From: Thermoguttaceae bacterium
Lineage (GTDB): Bacteria; Planctomycetota; Planctomycetia; Pirellulales; Thermoguttaceae
Length of the DNA: 32,995 nt
NCBI GenBank assembly: GCA_017937485.1
Contig: JAGBDN010000041.1
Coordinates: 1-32,995, forward strand
Direction of reading: 5' to 3'
Of the stretch, positions 1-13,102 are shown in pieces. A model generated the notes under the pieces. It was not told the DNA's origin. It saw only the letters and a program-made list of their open reading frames with translations, and did not search any database. The position numbers and the translations under genes were made by a program. Every line of letters begins with the position of its first letter. Position 1 is the stretch's first letter.

Positions 1-49
1 CACCGGTCTCCAAAACCGACGGTTGGGAGTTCGAATCCCCCCTCCCCTG
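1..49 (+). tRNA. trnW: tRNA-Trp (CCA anticodon), 3' part
   Basis: Only the 3' part is in the window. The anticodon loop at 8-14 has anticodon CCA at 10-12, flanked by the stem CCGGT (3-7) and ACCGA (15-19). The T loop TTCGAAT is at 30-36, and the acceptor strand CTCCCCT plus discriminator G ends at 49. It closely matches the 3' half of bacterial tRNA-Trp. The terminal CCA is not encoded (C then TTT), so it must be added by nucleotidyltransferase. Two stem positions look like C-A mismatches (3/19 and 28/38). tRNA-Trp directly before secE-nusG is a common bacterial order, which supports the call. Confidence 0.93.
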
Positions 50-67
50 CTTTCTTTTGATGTAAAC

Positions 68-113
68 GCGCTCGTCCTTCGATATTATATATCGTTGCGA
101 GCGCTTTTTTTTT
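68..113 (+). terminator. Intrinsic terminator after tRNA-Trp
   Basis: A 7-bp GC-rich outer stem GCGCTCG (68-74) / CGAGCGC (98-104) encloses a second small palindrome (CGATAT/ATATCG, 80-94). It is followed directly by nine T at 105-113. It probably ends or attenuates the tRNA-Trp transcript before secE. Confidence 0.85.
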
Positions 114-170
114 GAAATCGACCCGGTTGTTTTCTCGACCGCTTTGCGATTATCGCGCCGCGAGGGGCCT

Positions 171-572
171 ATGTTTTCCCAATTGATGAAAGAACTTGTT
201 TCGACCAACAACTACAAAAGTTCGCAAGGTCGCGTCGCGCGCCGTTCGACGTTTATTGGTTTGTCGCTCGTTTTTATTTGGGGCGGTTACAGCTTTTTCC
301 AAGCCGGTTACTTTGGCGCGCAAGGCGCCGCGATTTGCGGTTCCATTATCGCGCTTTTGGGCGTTTGGGCTTCGTTCCGCGTGATCAATTTCCCGGCTTT
401 CGCCGACTTCCTCGTTTCCGTCGAAGCGGAAATGTCGAAAGTTTCGTGGCCGTCGAAACGCGATCTTTTCGCGAACACTAAAGTTGTTCTCGTCTTTATG
501 GCCCTGTTTACGGCTTTAATTTTCGTCTACGACCTTATTTTTAAAACGTTTTTTAAACTGTTCGGTTGTTAA
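171..572 (+). CDS. secE: Preprotein translocase subunit SecE
   Basis: SecE is the small essential subunit of the SecYEG protein-conducting channel in the inner membrane, where it clamps SecY. The 133-aa product has three hydrophobic segments (about 26-44, 50-70 and 105-126). It also has the family signature before the last one: an amphipathic stretch with EMSKVSWPSKRD, in which the KVxWPS core is diagnostic. I chose the ATG at 171 over an in-frame TTG at 144. A GAGGGG ribosome binding site lies just upstream of 171, and the extra nine residues from 144 are not SecE-like. It is followed after 60 bp by nusG, the usual partner. Length agrees with three-helix SecE proteins. Confidence 0.95.
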   Translation: MFSQLMKELVSTNNYKSSQGRVARRSTFIGLSLVFIWGGYSFFQAGYFGAQGAAICGSIIALLGVWASFRVINFPAFADFLVSVEAEMSKVSWPSKRDLFANTKVVLVFMALFTALIFVYDLIFKTFFKLFGC

Positions 573-632
573 CGCGTTTAGTAATTTGTCGTTAATCGCG
601 CGATCACCAACAAGCGAATAAGGGAAAAACGA

Positions 633-1232
633 ATGAGTTCCGAAGCTGAAAACAACGTCGAGAACCGTGAAAACCAAGCGGCGGAAGAAACGCCAAAACC
701 GGAATGGTATATTCTCAAAGTCCAAGTCAACCGTGAAGACACGGTAAAAAAAGCCTTGGATCGCCGAATTAAATTGTCCGGACTCGACGACTATTTCGAA
801 CAAACGCTTGTTCCGACCGAAACGGTCGTCGAAATGAAAAACGGCAAACGCCGGGAAACGAAACGTAAACTTTACCCGGGTTATTTGTTGGCGAAAATGA
901 TTTTGAACGACGAAACTTGGTTTCTCGTTCGCGAAACGACCGGCGTCGGCGATTTTACCGGCGCCGGCGGCAAGCCGCTTCCGATGACGCAAAGAGACGT
1001 CGATCGTCTTCTTCGCGCCGAAACGGCGGCCGACGAAAAACAACCGAAATTGGAAATTCCGTACCGTATCGGCGATCGCGTTAAGATCAACGACGGTACG
1101 TTTAAAGATATTGAGGGGGAGGTAAACAAGATCGACGAATTCGCCGGTCGAGTTACCGTTATTATCTCGATCTTCTCCAGGAGCACGCCCGTCGAGCTCG
1201 AATACTGGCAGGTCGAAAAGGTAGAAGTCTGA
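633..1232 (+). CDS. nusG: Transcription termination/antitermination factor NusG
   Basis: NusG binds the clamp helices of RNA polymerase, modulates pausing and links transcription to Rho and to the ribosome. The 199-aa product has an acidic N-terminal lead of about 22 residues, then the NGN domain beginning at WYILKVQVNRED. The C-terminal KOW domain is seen as GDRVKINDGTFKDIEGEV and ends with the typical VELEYWQVEKV. It is slightly longer than the E. coli protein (181 aa) because of the N-terminal lead. AGGGA lies upstream of the ATG. It sits between secE and the L11 gene, the near-universal context. A structured spacer follows it. Confidence 0.96.
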   Translation: MSSEAENNVENRENQAAEETPKPEWYILKVQVNREDTVKKALDRRIKLSGLDDYFEQTLVPTETVVEMKNGKRRETKRKLYPGYLLAKMILNDETWFLVRETTGVGDFTGAGGKPLPMTQRDVDRLLRAETAADEKQPKLEIPYRIGDRVKINDGTFKDIEGEVNKIDEFAGRVTVIISIFSRSTPVELEYWQVEKVEV

Positions 1233-1243
1233 AACGTCGCGTT

Positions 1244-1313
1244 GAAAAGAACCGACTCCCTAACAAGTTCTTTTCGTTTGTTTTACGCGCTTCGAACGAA
1301 CGCGTGAAACAAA
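1244..1313 (+). promoter_or_regulatory. Two stacked hairpins in the rplK leader
   Basis: The first hairpin is a perfect 9-bp stem GAAAAGAAC (1244-1252) / GTTCTTTTC (1267-1275), followed by T-rich sequence. The second is 13 bp with one G-U pair: TTTGTTTTACGCG (1277-1289) pairs with CGCGTGAAACAAA (1301-1313). The T-rich tail of the first is the 5' arm of the second. Such a leader could attenuate, be an RNase processing site, or serve translational feedback by L1, which in E. coli acts on the rplK leader. The structure is seen; the role is inferred. Confidence 0.6.
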
Positions 1314-1352
1314 TAGCGTAGTTAAGACGCAAACAATTCTGAAGGATTAACA

Positions 1353-1778
1353 ATGGCTAAACAATTACAAGCAGTCGTGAAATTCCATGCCGCCGGAGGT
1401 AAGGCGACCGCAGCACCCCCTGTCGGTACCGCCCTCGGTAAGTATGGTTTGAACCTCGGTCAGTTTGTTAAAGAATTCAACGACCGCACGAAAGACGCCG
1501 AAGGGATGCGCATCCCGGTCGTCGTCAAAGTTTACAACGATCGTTCCTACGAGCTGGAAACGAAAAGCCCGCACTCCGTCGACTTGATCAAAAAAGCCGC
1601 CGGTATCGACAAAGGTTCGCAGCGCGTTCCGAAGGAAAAAGTCGGTTCCGTTACCGTCGCGCAACTTGAAGATATTGTCAAAGCGAAGCAAAAAGATTTG
1701 AACGCCCGCGAAGTCGCGAACGCCGTTCGCATTCTCGCCGGCACCGCTCGCAGCATGGGCGTCGACGTCGTCGACTGA
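1353..1778 (+). CDS. rplK: 50S ribosomal protein uL11
   Basis: L11 binds the GTPase-associated region of 23S rRNA with L10 and L12 and is required for stringent-response sensing by RelA. The 141-aa length is standard. The N-terminal domain carries the conserved Gly/Pro-rich stretch (AAGGKATAAPPVGTALG, then the LGQFVKEFNDRT region). The C-terminal RNA-binding domain ends with ILAGTARSMGVDV, which is typical of the family. The GAAGGA ribosome binding site is well placed before the ATG. It follows nusG across a structured 120-bp leader and precedes rplA by 114 bp. Confidence 0.97.
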   Translation: MAKQLQAVVKFHAAGGKATAAPPVGTALGKYGLNLGQFVKEFNDRTKDAEGMRIPVVVKVYNDRSYELETKSPHSVDLIKKAAGIDKGSQRVPKEKVGSVTVAQLEDIVKAKQKDLNAREVANAVRILAGTARSMGVDVVD

Positions 1779-1892
1779 GCCTAATTTTGCGGTTATTGGA
1801 ATTTTTTTGTCGTTAAAGGCAAAATTTTTCCTTACGACCGCGCGACAATATTTTAAGCAACAAAAACAACCTAAAAAAAGATTGATATAATA

Positions 1893-2579
1893 ATGGGTAA
1901 AGTTTCTAAGCGCATGAAAGCTATGGAAGCGATGCTTCCGGCGACGAAAACCCCGATGCCGTTGGCCGACGCCGTCGAATTGTTGAAAAAATTCAACACG
2001 ACGAAATTCGATCAATCGGTCGAAATTTCGATGCGTCTCGGCGTCGATCCGAAACAAAACGATCAAATCGTTCGCGGTTCCGTCGTTCTTCCGAACGGTC
2101 TTGGCAAAACCCTCCGCGTCCTCGTCTTCGCGAAAAACGCGAAAGCCGACGAAGCGACCGCGGCCGGCGCCGATTTCGTCGGCGGTCCGGAATTGGCCGA
2201 AAAAATTAAAGAAGGTTGGTTCGAATTCGACGTCTGCATCGCGACCCCGGATATGATGGGCGTCGTCGGTTCGCTCGGTCGCGTTCTCGGTCCGCGCGGC
2301 TTGATGCCGAGCCCGAAAGCCGGCACGGTTACGATGGACGTTGAAAAAACGGTTAAGGAATATAAAGCCGGTAAGGTTGAGTTCCGCAACGACAAGGGCG
2401 GCATCGTCCACGGCGTCGTCGGCAAACTTAGCTTTGACGCCGACAAATTGGCGGAAAATATCCAAGCGTTCATTAATTACGTCGTCTCCCTGAAACCGGC
2501 CGCGGTTAAGGGCGTCTACGTGAAATCGATCGCTATCTCCGCGACGATGAGCCCGGCCGTTCGCGTTGTCACGCAATGA
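1893..2579 (+). CDS. rplA: 50S ribosomal protein uL1
   Basis: L1 binds helices 76-78 of 23S rRNA at the E-site stalk, and in many bacteria it represses its own operon by binding the mRNA leader. The product is 228 aa, the usual size. Family hallmarks are the [21 protein letters not shown] strand near residue 50, the loop [20 protein letters not shown] and the C-terminal [14 protein letters not shown]. The 114-bp gap from rplK contains an 8-bp inverted repeat (AATTTTGC 1783-1790 / GCAAAATT 1819-1826) and A/T runs. No strong Shine-Dalgarno is visible before the ATG at 1893, but the N-terminal [11 protein letters not shown] sequence fits the family start. Confidence 0.97.
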   Translation: MGKVSKRMKAMEAMLPATKTPMPLADAVELLKKFNTTKFDQSVEISMRLGVDPKQNDQIVRGSVVLPNGLGKTLRVLVFAKNAKADEATAAGADFVGGPELAEKIKEGWFEFDVCIATPDMMGVVGSLGRVLGPRGLMPSPKAGTVTMDVEKTVKEYKAGKVEFRNDKGGIVHGVVGKLSFDADKLAENIQAFINYVVSLKPAAVKGVYVKSIAISATMSPAVRVVTQ

Positions 2580-2629
2580 GCCCGACTCGGTAACTATTCC
2601 TTCACCGCCATTTAACGAATACCAATATT

Positions 2630-3175
2630 ATGAGCAAGTTTGTTAAAAATATTATTACCGAAGAATTGAAAAAGCGCTTGGCGGGCGTCGAAAACGCTCT
2701 CCTCGTCAATATCGTCGGTATGGAAGTCAACGACAGCAACCGTCTTCGCGCCGCTTTGGCCGAAAAAGACATTCGCGTTATGGTCGTTAAAAACAGCTTG
2801 GCCGCCCGCGCTACCGAAGGCACCTCGCTGAATCCCGCTTTCCAAAACTTGACCGGTTCCACCGCCGTTTGCTACGGCGCGACCGACATCGTCGCTCTCG
2901 CGAAAGAACTCGTTAAAGTTTCGAAAGATAAGCAATTCGCGAAACTCGCCCTTCTCGGCGGCGTTCTCGACGGCGAAGCGTTCGCCGCGGATAAAGTCGT
3001 CGAAATCAGCAAGTGGCCCAACCGCGAAGAACAAATCGCGATCCTCGTCGGCCAAATCGTCGGCGTCGGCTCCAAACTTTCGTCCCAACTCTTGTCCGGC
3101 GGCGCGAACCTCGCCAGCCAAATCAAGCAACTTGCGGATAAAGACGAAAACGCCGAAGAAGCGGCCGCCGAGTGA
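2630..3175 (+). CDS. rplJ: 50S ribosomal protein uL10
   Basis: L10 anchors the L7/L12 dimers to the ribosome as the base of the stalk. The 181-aa product begins with the typical MSKFVKNIITEELKKRL segment. The core includes NIVGMEVNDSNRLRAAL and MVVKNSLAARA, and a C-terminal helix (about 150-175) would carry the L12 N-terminal domains. The tail is acidic and Ala-rich. It lies 50 bp after rplA and 211 bp before rplL, whereas rplJ and rplL are usually close together. In E. coli the L10-L12 complex represses this transcript; no leader motif for that is recognisable here. Confidence 0.96.
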   Translation: MSKFVKNIITEELKKRLAGVENALLVNIVGMEVNDSNRLRAALAEKDIRVMVVKNSLAARATEGTSLNPAFQNLTGSTAVCYGATDIVALAKELVKVSKDKQFAKLALLGGVLDGEAFAADKVVEISKWPNREEQIAILVGQIVGVGSKLSSQLLSGGANLASQIKQLADKDENAEEAAAE

Positions 3176-3190
3176 GCAAAATTTAATTTT

Positions 3191-3234
3191 GAGCGCGTCG
3201 CCCCCCTTGACGAAGCGGCGCGTTCTGTTAAATT
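3191..3234 (+). promoter_or_regulatory. Hairpin and candidate promoter between rplJ and rplL
   Basis: GAGCGCGTCGC (3191-3201) pairs with GCGGCGCGTTC (3215-3225) as an 11-bp stem with two G-U pairs and a 13-nt loop, followed by an AT-rich tract. A possible promoter overlaps it: TTGACG at 3207-3212, a 16-nt spacer and TAAATT at 3229-3234. There is no clean T run, so a full terminator is unlikely. Either reading would let rplL be expressed at a different level from rplJ. The structure is seen; the function is inferred. Confidence 0.45.
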
Positions 3235-3386
3235 TATATAAAACGTATACCGACGTCGCTTCGGCGACGATAACCTCGAATATATTTTTTCATTGCGTTT
3301 GAATCGACGACCGCGCCCCGCGCGTTTTGGTTTCGCACGGTTCGCCGCGGAAGATTCAGCGCAAACCTCAGAAAGGAAATTGAACA

Positions 3387-3794
3387 ATGTCCGAACAAGT
3401 CGAACGCGAATTCGCCGCTGAAATCAAAGAAATGGGCGACAAAATCATGGGTATGACGCTCAAAGAAGCGAAAGAACTCAGCGATTACCTGAAAGACGTC
3501 TACGGCGTCGAACCGGCCGCCGGCGGCGCGGTCATGGTCGCTGGTCCGGCTGCGGGCGACGCCGCTCCGGCCGCGGAAGAAAAAACCGAATTCGACGTCG
3601 TTCTCGAAGACTTCGGCGCCAACAAGATCAACGTCATCAAAGTCGTCCGCACCGCCACCGGCGCTTCCCTCGGCGACGCGAAATCGATGGTCGAATCCGC
3701 TCCGAAAGCGATCAAAACCGGTCTCTCGAAAGACGAAGCCGAAAAGCTCAAGAAAGAACTCGAAGACGCGGGCGCCAAAGTTTCGCTCAAATAG
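3387..3794 (+). CDS. rplL: 50S ribosomal protein bL12 (L7/L12)
   Basis: L12 is the multicopy stalk protein that recruits translational GTPases. The 135-aa product has an N-terminal dimerisation helix region, an Ala/Gly-rich hinge (about 50-68) and the C-terminal domain. That domain starts at [18 protein letters not shown] and contains the conserved [19 protein letters not shown] helix. AGAAAGGA precedes the ATG. It is separated from rplJ by 211 bp with its own hairpin and possible promoter, which fits the need for several copies of L12 per ribosome. A strong terminator follows within 35 bp. Confidence 0.97.
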   Translation: MSEQVEREFAAEIKEMGDKIMGMTLKEAKELSDYLKDVYGVEPAAGGAVMVAGPAAGDAAPAAEEKTEFDVVLEDFGANKINVIKVVRTATGASLGDAKSMVESAPKAIKTGLSKDEAEKLKKELEDAGAKVSLK

Positions 3795-3825
3795 TTCGAT
3801 TCTTAGCTTAGCGCTATGATTCAAG

Positions 3826-3856
3826 AGGCCTCGAATTTCGGTTCGAGGCCTTTTTT
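3826..3856 (+). terminator. Strong intrinsic terminator after rplL
   Basis: AGGCCTCGAA (3826-3835) and TTCGAGGCCT (3842-3851) form a perfect 10-bp stem with a 6-nt loop, running directly into six T (3851-3856). It marks the end, or an attenuation point, of the ribosomal protein transcript before rpoB. Confidence 0.93.
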
Positions 3857-4417
3857 ACGTTCGCGTTAAACGGTTAACGCGACTTTTAGCGTCAAATCTA
3901 CCGTTCGCTTTTCTTTTGCCGACTCCGGCGCTTCTGCGATAAAATTCTTGACTTCGTTAAATTCTTCGAGTTTTCCTTTGTCTTTTGCCCTAACCGCATA
4001 TAATAAATACAAGTAGTTTTTCACTTGTGTAAATTATCACGCAAAATTGCAAACGTATGAAGTCGGTCGCCTCGCATTTTGTTTTCAAACAAATTTAACT
4101 TAACGAACGTTTATTGTGAATTTGCGCAAACCTTACCGATTTTACCGTTCTGTTTTTTGAAAATTTTAGGGAAAATTTCGACTTTTTTTGACGCGCTAAA
4201 AAAATTGCAAAAAACACGAAAATTTATTGACTGCGCATTTATCGTCGTTTTGTTCGGTAAAAAGCGGCATATTTTTCGAAAAAAGCTGTTTTTTTAGGTA
4301 AAAAAGGAAAAGAGGGGGACTTGCAGGGTCGTCTTTTATTGATATACTAGTAGTTCGGCGTATCTTAGGCGATAGAATCGCAACCATTCTCTATCCAACC
4401 GGGAGGTCAACACTCTT
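3857..4417 (+). other. 561-bp AT-rich spacer before rpoB, no gene seen
   Basis: This spacer is markedly more AT-rich than its surroundings and holds many A and T runs. A weak promoter-like pair, TTTGTC (3977-3982) and TATAAT (3999-4004, 16-nt spacer), lies in its first third, and the best promoter (4321-4348) near its end. A 72-codon open frame at 4079-4297 has AT-driven composition and no ribosome binding site, so I do not call it a gene. Confidence 0.7.
4321..4348 (+). promoter_or_regulatory. Extended -10 promoter for rpoBC
   Basis: TTGCAG (4321-4326) is followed after 16 nt by TATACT (4343-4348), and TG stands one base before the -10 (4340-4341), giving TGATATACT. Transcription would start near 4355, about 60 nt before the rpoB ATG. 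With the terminator at 3826-3856 it suggests rpoBC is driven separately from the ribosomal protein genes. Confidence 0.65.
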
Positions 4418-8212
<3,795 letters not shown>

Positions 8213-8232
8213 CGCGAAGGTCGCCGAATCGC

Positions 8233-8270
8233 CGAAACGTCGCGAAGTCCCTCGACGACGCGACGTTTCG
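8233..8270 (+). promoter_or_regulatory. Perfect 12-bp inverted repeat in the rpoB-rpoC spacer
   Basis: CGAAACGTCGCG (8233-8244) and CGCGACGTTTCG (8259-8270) are exact reverse complements with a 14-nt loop, inside a 200-bp spacer between rpoB and rpoC. There is no T run after it, so it is not an ordinary terminator. It could be an mRNA processing or stability element, or a protein-binding dyad. Confidence 0.6.
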
Positions 8271-8412
8271 ACGAGACGCGCCAACTTGATTCGGAACGAA
8301 ATATTCGCCGACGCCCCGCGCTCCAAACGGTCGTTTGTCGAGCCGATAGCGCGTCGGAAATAATATCGAATACAAAAAACAATCTCCACTAATTCGAAAC
8401 GGAAAGATTGCG

Positions 8413-11400
8413 ATGAACGCCAACGGCGAAACTTACGATCGAATTAACAACTTCTACGCCGTCAAAATCAGCCTCGCGGATCCGAAAAAAATCCGCGAAG
8501 ATTCGAAGGGCGAAGTTAAGAAACCCGAAACGATCAACTACCGCACCTACCGTCCGGAACGCGACGGTTTGTTCTGCGAAAAGATTTTCGGCCCGGAAAA
8601 GGACTGGGAATGCAACTGCGGCAAATATCGCGGGATGAAATACAAGGGCATGACCTGCGACCGTTGCGGCGTTAAAATCACGCACAGCCGCGTCCGCCGC
8701 AAGCGTATGGGCCACATCGAGCTGGCCGCGCCGGTCGTCCACATTTGGTTCTTCAAAGCGTCCTCGAGCCGTTTGGCGACGTTGCTCGCGATGAAAGCGT
8801 CGAGCTTGGAAAAGGTCGTTTACTTCCAAGACTACGTCGTCGTCGACTCGGGCGAAACGCCGCTCAAAGTCGGTCAACTCCTGAACGAAGAAGAGTACCG
8901 AACCGCGCGCGAAGACTACGGCGACGCTTTCCAAGCGGAAATGGGCGCCGAAGCGATTCGCAAGCTCCTGAAACAGCTCGACGTCGTCGAGTTGTCGAAG
9001 TCGTTGCGCGCCGAATTGTCGAAAACGAACTCGAAACAACGCAAAAAGGAATTGATCAACCGTTTGAAGTTGGTCGAATCCCTCCGCAACTGCCAACACG
9101 AAAACAATCCGGCGTGGATGGTTCTCGACGTGATCCCGGTCATTCCGCCCGACCTGCGTCCGTTGGTCTTGCTCGAATCCGGCACGTTCGCGACGAGCGA
9201 CCTGAACGACCTGTACCGCCGCATCATCAACCGCAACAACCGGTTGAAGAAACTTGTCGACCTGAACGCGCCGGAAGTCATTATCCGCAACGAAAAGCGG
9301 ATGTTGCAACAATCGGTCGACGCGCTTTTCGACAATATGCGTTGCAAACGCCCGGTTCTCGGTTCGAGCAACCGTCCGCTGAAATCCTTGACCGATATGA
9401 TCAAGGGTAAACAAGGCCGTTTCCGCGAAAACCTCCTCGGCAAACGCGTCGACTACTCCGCTCGTAGCGTTATCGTCGTCGGCCCGCATATGCGTCTGCA
9501 CCAATGCGGTCTTCCGAAGAAAATCGCGCTGGAACTGTACCAACCGTTCATTATCCGCCGCCTGCGCGAACAACGCCACGCCGACACGATCAAGAGCGCG
9601 AAGAAAATGCTCGAGCGCCAAGACGTCGAGGTTTGGGATATTTTGGAAGAAGTCATCCAAAACCACCCGGTTTTGCTCAACCGCGCGCCGACGCTCCACC
9701 GTATGGGTATCCAAGCGTTCGAGCCGATGCTCATCGAAGGGAACGCCATTAAGCTGCACCCGCTTGTCTGCAAAGGCTTCAACGCGGACTTCGACGGCGA
9801 CCAAATGGCGGTTCACCTTCCGTTGTCGCTCGAAGCGCAAGTCGAAGCGCACACCCTGATGCTGTCGACGAACAACATTTTCAGCCCGGCCAACGGTCGC
9901 CCGATTATCAGTCCGTCGCAAGACATCGTTATGGGTTGCTACTACCTGACGATCGAGCAACCCGGTATGAAGGGCGAAGGAATGACGTTCGCGTCGATCG
10001 ACGAGTGCCTCTTGGCTTACTCGCTCGGCAAAGTCGCGTTGCACGCCAAAATCCGCGTCCGCATGCCGAAGGGTCGCTTCCTCAAAACCGATCCGTCGAT
10101 TTGCGAAGGCAAGCTCTTCGAAACGACGCCGGGCCGCATCATCTTCAACCAAATTTTGGACGAAGGGATGCCGTATTACAACGTGCCGGCGCAATCGAAG
10201 CAACTCGCCGCCGTCATTAGCGACTGCCACGAACTCCAAGGCCGCCGCGCCACGATCGACCTCCTCGACAAGATGATGCGCCTCGGCTTCGAAGAAAGCA
10301 CGAAGAGCGGTCTCTCCTTCGCGGCGGACGACTTGATCACCCCGGCGGCGAAGAAGCAAATCCTCGAAAACGGCGACAAAGAAGTTCAAAAGATCCAAGA
10401 GCAATACGACTACGGTCAACTCTCGGACGACGAACGCTACAACAAAATCCTCGACGTTTGGTCGCAAGTTCGTACCGAAGTTACGGCGCAAATGATGGAA
10501 GCGTTCAAGAACGACGTCCACAAAACCGAGGAAGAAGCGGTCGCGGCGGGCGACGTCAAACGTCGCGTTTTCGGGTACGTTAACCCGGTTTACCTGATGG
10601 CGCACTCCGGCGCGCGCGGCGGCGAAGAACAAATTCGCCAGCTCGCCGGGATTCGCGGGCTTATGGCCAAGCCGAACGGTAAAATCATCGAAACGCCGGT
10701 TAAGGCGAACTTCCTCGAAGGTTTGAACGTTCTCGAGTACTTCAGCTCGACGCACGGCGCGCGCAAAGGTTTGTCCGACACCGCGCTCAAAACGGCGGAC
10801 TCCGGCTACCTCACCCGCAAACTCGCCGACGTCGCGCAAAACTGCGTCGTTACGATGCGCGACTGCGGCACGACGCAGGGCGTTATCAAAGGCGTCGTCG
10901 ACGAAGGCGACAAGAAGATTCCGCTTTCCGAGTCGATCTTGGGGCGCGTTTCCCGCGTCAACATTTCGAACCCGGTTACGGACGAAGTCATCGTTCGCGA
11001 AAACGAATTGATCACCGTCGAAATCGCGCGCAAAATCGAAGAACTCGGGATCGAAAAAATCCAAGTTCGCAGCCCGATGACGTGCGAAGCGGAACTCGGC
11101 GTTTGCTCGCTCTGCTACGGGATGGACTTGTCGACCTCGAAGCTCGTCGAAGAAGGGATGGCCGTCGGGATCATCGCCGCGCAATCGATCGGCGAGCCGG
11201 GCACGCAGCTCACGATGCGGACGTTCCACATCGGCGGCGCGGCGGCCCACAGCGCCGAAGAAAGCGAAATCAAAACGAAGTACGCCGGGTACATCCGCTT
11301 CACGAAGATGGAGATCGTCGACAATCCGTCCCTCGGCGGCAAGCTCGTCTTGAGCTGCAAAGCCGACGCCGGGATCGACATCTGCAACAAACGCGGACAA

Positions 11401-12981
11401 TCCCGCGAAACTTACGCCGTTCCGGAAGGCGCGATCCTCGCCGTCGAAGAAGGGCAATACGTCGAAGCCGGTCAAACGCTCGGTTCGATCGACCCGCACA
11501 GCAAGCTCCTTATCGCGAAATCGTCCGGGATCGTTCAATTCGGCAACATCGTCGACGGCGACACCGTTCAATCGGTTTACGACCCGGCGACCGGTCAAGA
11601 ACGCCTTTCCGTCGTCGACCTTAAAGGGGATCGCCATCCGCACATCGACGTTCGTTCGTTCGACGGCGGCAAAGTCCTCGAAGGCTACCACCTCCCGAGT
11701 AAAACGCAAATCGAAGTTAAAGACGGCCAAGTCGTCGAACGCGGTACGATTCTTGCGAAGATGCCGCAAAACGCGAGCGGAACGCAGGACATCACCTCCG
11801 GTCTTCCGCGCGTTACCGAAATCTTCGAAGCGCGCAAGCCGAAAGACCCGGCCGTTATCGCCGAAATTTCCGGCACGGTCGAAATTTTGGAACAACGTCG
11901 CCACGGTAAAAAAGTCATCGTCGTTCGCAGCGCGTCGGAACTCGGCGGCGAACCGATCGAACGTATGCACGAAGTCCCGCAAGGGAAACGCATTCGCGTC
12001 TTCACCGGCGACGAAGTTCGCGCGGGTCAACCGTTGACCGACGGTCTGCTCGTTCCGCACGACATTTTGCGCATTTCGGGCGAAGAAGCGGTTCAAGACT
12101 ACCTCGTTCAGGAAGTCCAAACGCTGTACCGCAGCCAAAAGGTCGGCATTAACGACAAGCACATCGAAGTCATCGTGTCGCAAATGTTGCGCAAGGTGAA
12201 AATCGAAGACGGCGGCGACACTCCGCTCTTGGCCGGCGACGTCGTCGACAAGTTCGAATTCTTGCGGCAAAACCGCGAACTCGACGCTTGCGTTAAGATC
12301 GAATCGGCCGGCGACGTCGTCGACTTTGAAGCCGGCGAAATCGTTTCCCGCGAAGTCTTCGACGCGAAGAACGCCGAAACCGAAATCGCCGGCGGACGTC
12401 CGGCGGTCGGGAAAAAACCGCGTTTGGCGATCGCCTCGACGCAGCTCCTTGGGATTACGAAGGCGGCGGTTCAAAGCTCCAGCTTCCTGTCGGCGGCCTC
12501 TTTCCAAGAAACGACGAAGGTTTTGGTCGAAGCCGCGTTGGCTTACAAAGTCGACAAGCTCGTCGGTTTGAAAGAAAACGTTACGCTCGGACGCTTGATT
12601 CCGGCGGGCACCGGTTTCCGCAAATACCAAGCGGCGCACTGGAACTATCGTCAAGACGCCGCGCAACGTATGGCCGACGAAGGTTTCGACTTCGAAGATT
12701 CCTCCTTCTTCCCGCTCTTGGACGCCGTTTCGAGCGGCGAAGGCGCTCGATCCTTCGAACCGGTCGGCGACGTCGCCGCGCAAGACGCCGCCAACGATGA
12801 AAACGCGACGTTCTCGCAATTCGCCGACGACGCGTTCGCCGCTTCCGGCGCCGCGACCGGCGTTTTCGTCGACGAAGAAGAGAGCTTCCCGACGGTCGCC
12901 GACGACGCGGCCGGTTTTGAAAACCTTCCCGGTTTCGACGCCGAATCCGACAAAGGCGACGCCGACGACTTCGGGGCCTAA
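8413..12981 (+). CDS. rpoC: DNA-directed RNA polymerase subunit beta'
   Basis: The beta' subunit carries the catalytic magnesium site of RNA polymerase. The 1522-aa product has the N-terminal zinc ribbon Cys67, Cys69, Cys82 and Cys85. The absolutely conserved NADFDGDQ motif gives Asp459, Asp461 and Asp463. The second zinc site has Cys818, Cys891, Cys898 and Cys901, and the trigger-loop region includes [18 protein letters not shown]. The conserved part ends near residue 1436. An Asp/Glu/Ala-rich tail of about 86 residues (1437-1522) follows, with no counterpart in E. coli. CGGAAAG lies upstream of the ATG. The gene has no TTA, CTA or TCA codon. Two hairpins follow the stop codon. Confidence 0.98.
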   Translation: MNANGETYDRINNFYAVKISLADPKKIREDSKGEVKKPETINYRTYRPERDGLFCEKIFGPEKDWECNCGKYRGMKYKGMTCDRCGVKITHSRVRRKRMGHIELAAPVVHIWFFKASSSRLATLLAMKASSLEKVVYFQDYVVVDSGETPLKVGQLLNEEEYRTAREDYGDAFQAEMGAEAIRKLLKQLDVVELSKSLRAELSKTNSKQRKKELINRLKLVESLRNCQHENNPAWMVLDVIPVIPPDLRPLVLLESGTFATSDLNDLYRRIINRNNRLKKLVDLNAPEVIIRNEKRMLQQSVDALFDNMRCKRPVLGSSNRPLKSLTDMIKGKQGRFRENLLGKRVDYSARSVIVVGPHMRLHQCGLPKKIALELYQPFIIRRLREQRHADTIKSAKKMLERQDVEVWDILEEVIQNHPVLLNRAPTLHRMGIQAFEPMLIEGNAIKLHPLVCKGFNADFDGDQMAVHLPLSLEAQVEAHTLMLSTNNIFSPANGRPIISPSQDIVMGCYYLTIEQPGMKGEGMTFASIDECLLAYSLGKVALHAKIRVRMPKGRFLKTDPSICEGKLFETTPGRIIFNQILDEGMPYYNVPAQSKQLAAVISDCHELQGRRATIDLLDKMMRLGFEESTKSGLSFAADDLITPAAKKQILENGDKEVQKIQEQYDYGQLSDDERYNKILDVWSQVRTEVTAQMMEAFKNDVHKTEEEAVAAGDVKRRVFGYVNPVYLMAHSGARGGEEQIRQLAGIRGLMAKPNGKIIETPVKANFLEGLNVLEYFSSTHGARKGLSDTALKTADSGYLTRKLADVAQNCVVTMRDCGTTQGVIKGVVDEGDKKIPLSESILGRVSRVNISNPVTDEVIVRENELITVEIARKIEELGIEKIQVRSPMTCEAELGVCSLCYGMDLSTSKLVEEGMAVGIIAAQSIGEPGTQLTMRTFHIGGAAAHSAEESEIKTKYAGYIRFTKMEIVDNPSLGGKLVLSCKADAGIDICNKRGQSRETYAVPEGAILAVEEGQYVEAGQTLGSIDPHSKLLIAKSSGIVQFGNIVDGDTVQSVYDPATGQERLSVVDLKGDRHPHIDVRSFDGGKVLEGYHLPSKTQIEVKDGQVVERGTILAKMPQNASGTQDITSGLPRVTEIFEARKPKDPAVIAEISGTVEILEQRRHGKKVIVVRSASELGGEPIERMHEVPQGKRIRVFTGDEVRAGQPLTDGLLVPHDILRISGEEAVQDYLVQEVQTLYRSQKVGINDKHIEVIVSQMLRKVKIEDGGDTPLLAGDVVDKFEFLRQNRELDACVKIESAGDVVDFEAGEIVSREVFDAKNAETEIAGGRPAVGKKPRLAIASTQLLGITKAAVQSSSFLSAASFQETTKVLVEAALAYKVDKLVGLKENVTLGRLIPAGTGFRKYQAAHWNYRQDAAQRMADEGFDFEDSSFFPLLDAVSSGEGARSFEPVGDVAAQDAANDENATFSQFADDAFAASGAATGVFVDEEESFPTVADDAAGFENLPGFDAESDKGDADDFGA

Positions 12982-13050
12982 TTTCATTTCGGTTTCGCGA
13001 GCGCGCCGTTAGTTTCCGCTCTCGGCGCGCTTTCCGAAATTCTTCTTTTG

Positions 13051-13082
13051 CGCCGTCGAAACGCGATTTCGACGGCGTTTTT
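13051..13082 (+). terminator. Intrinsic terminator after rpoC
   Basis: CGCCGTCGAAA (13051-13061) and TTTCGACGGCG (13067-13077) form a perfect 11-bp stem with a 5-nt loop, then five T. A second hairpin just before it, AGCGCGCCG (13000-13008) / CGGCGCGCT (13023-13031), flanks it on the 5' side. Together they close the rpoBC unit. Confidence 0.92.
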
Positions 13083-13102
13083 CATTTTGCTTCAACGAGC
13101 CG

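Noticed and set aside
4079..4297. 72-codon frame before rpoB
   Set aside because: AT-driven composition, no ribosome binding site, lies in a spacer with a promoter close to its end.
8389..12987. 1532-codon open frame antisense to rpoC
   Set aside because: Same cause as above; rpoC is a certain gene on the other strand.
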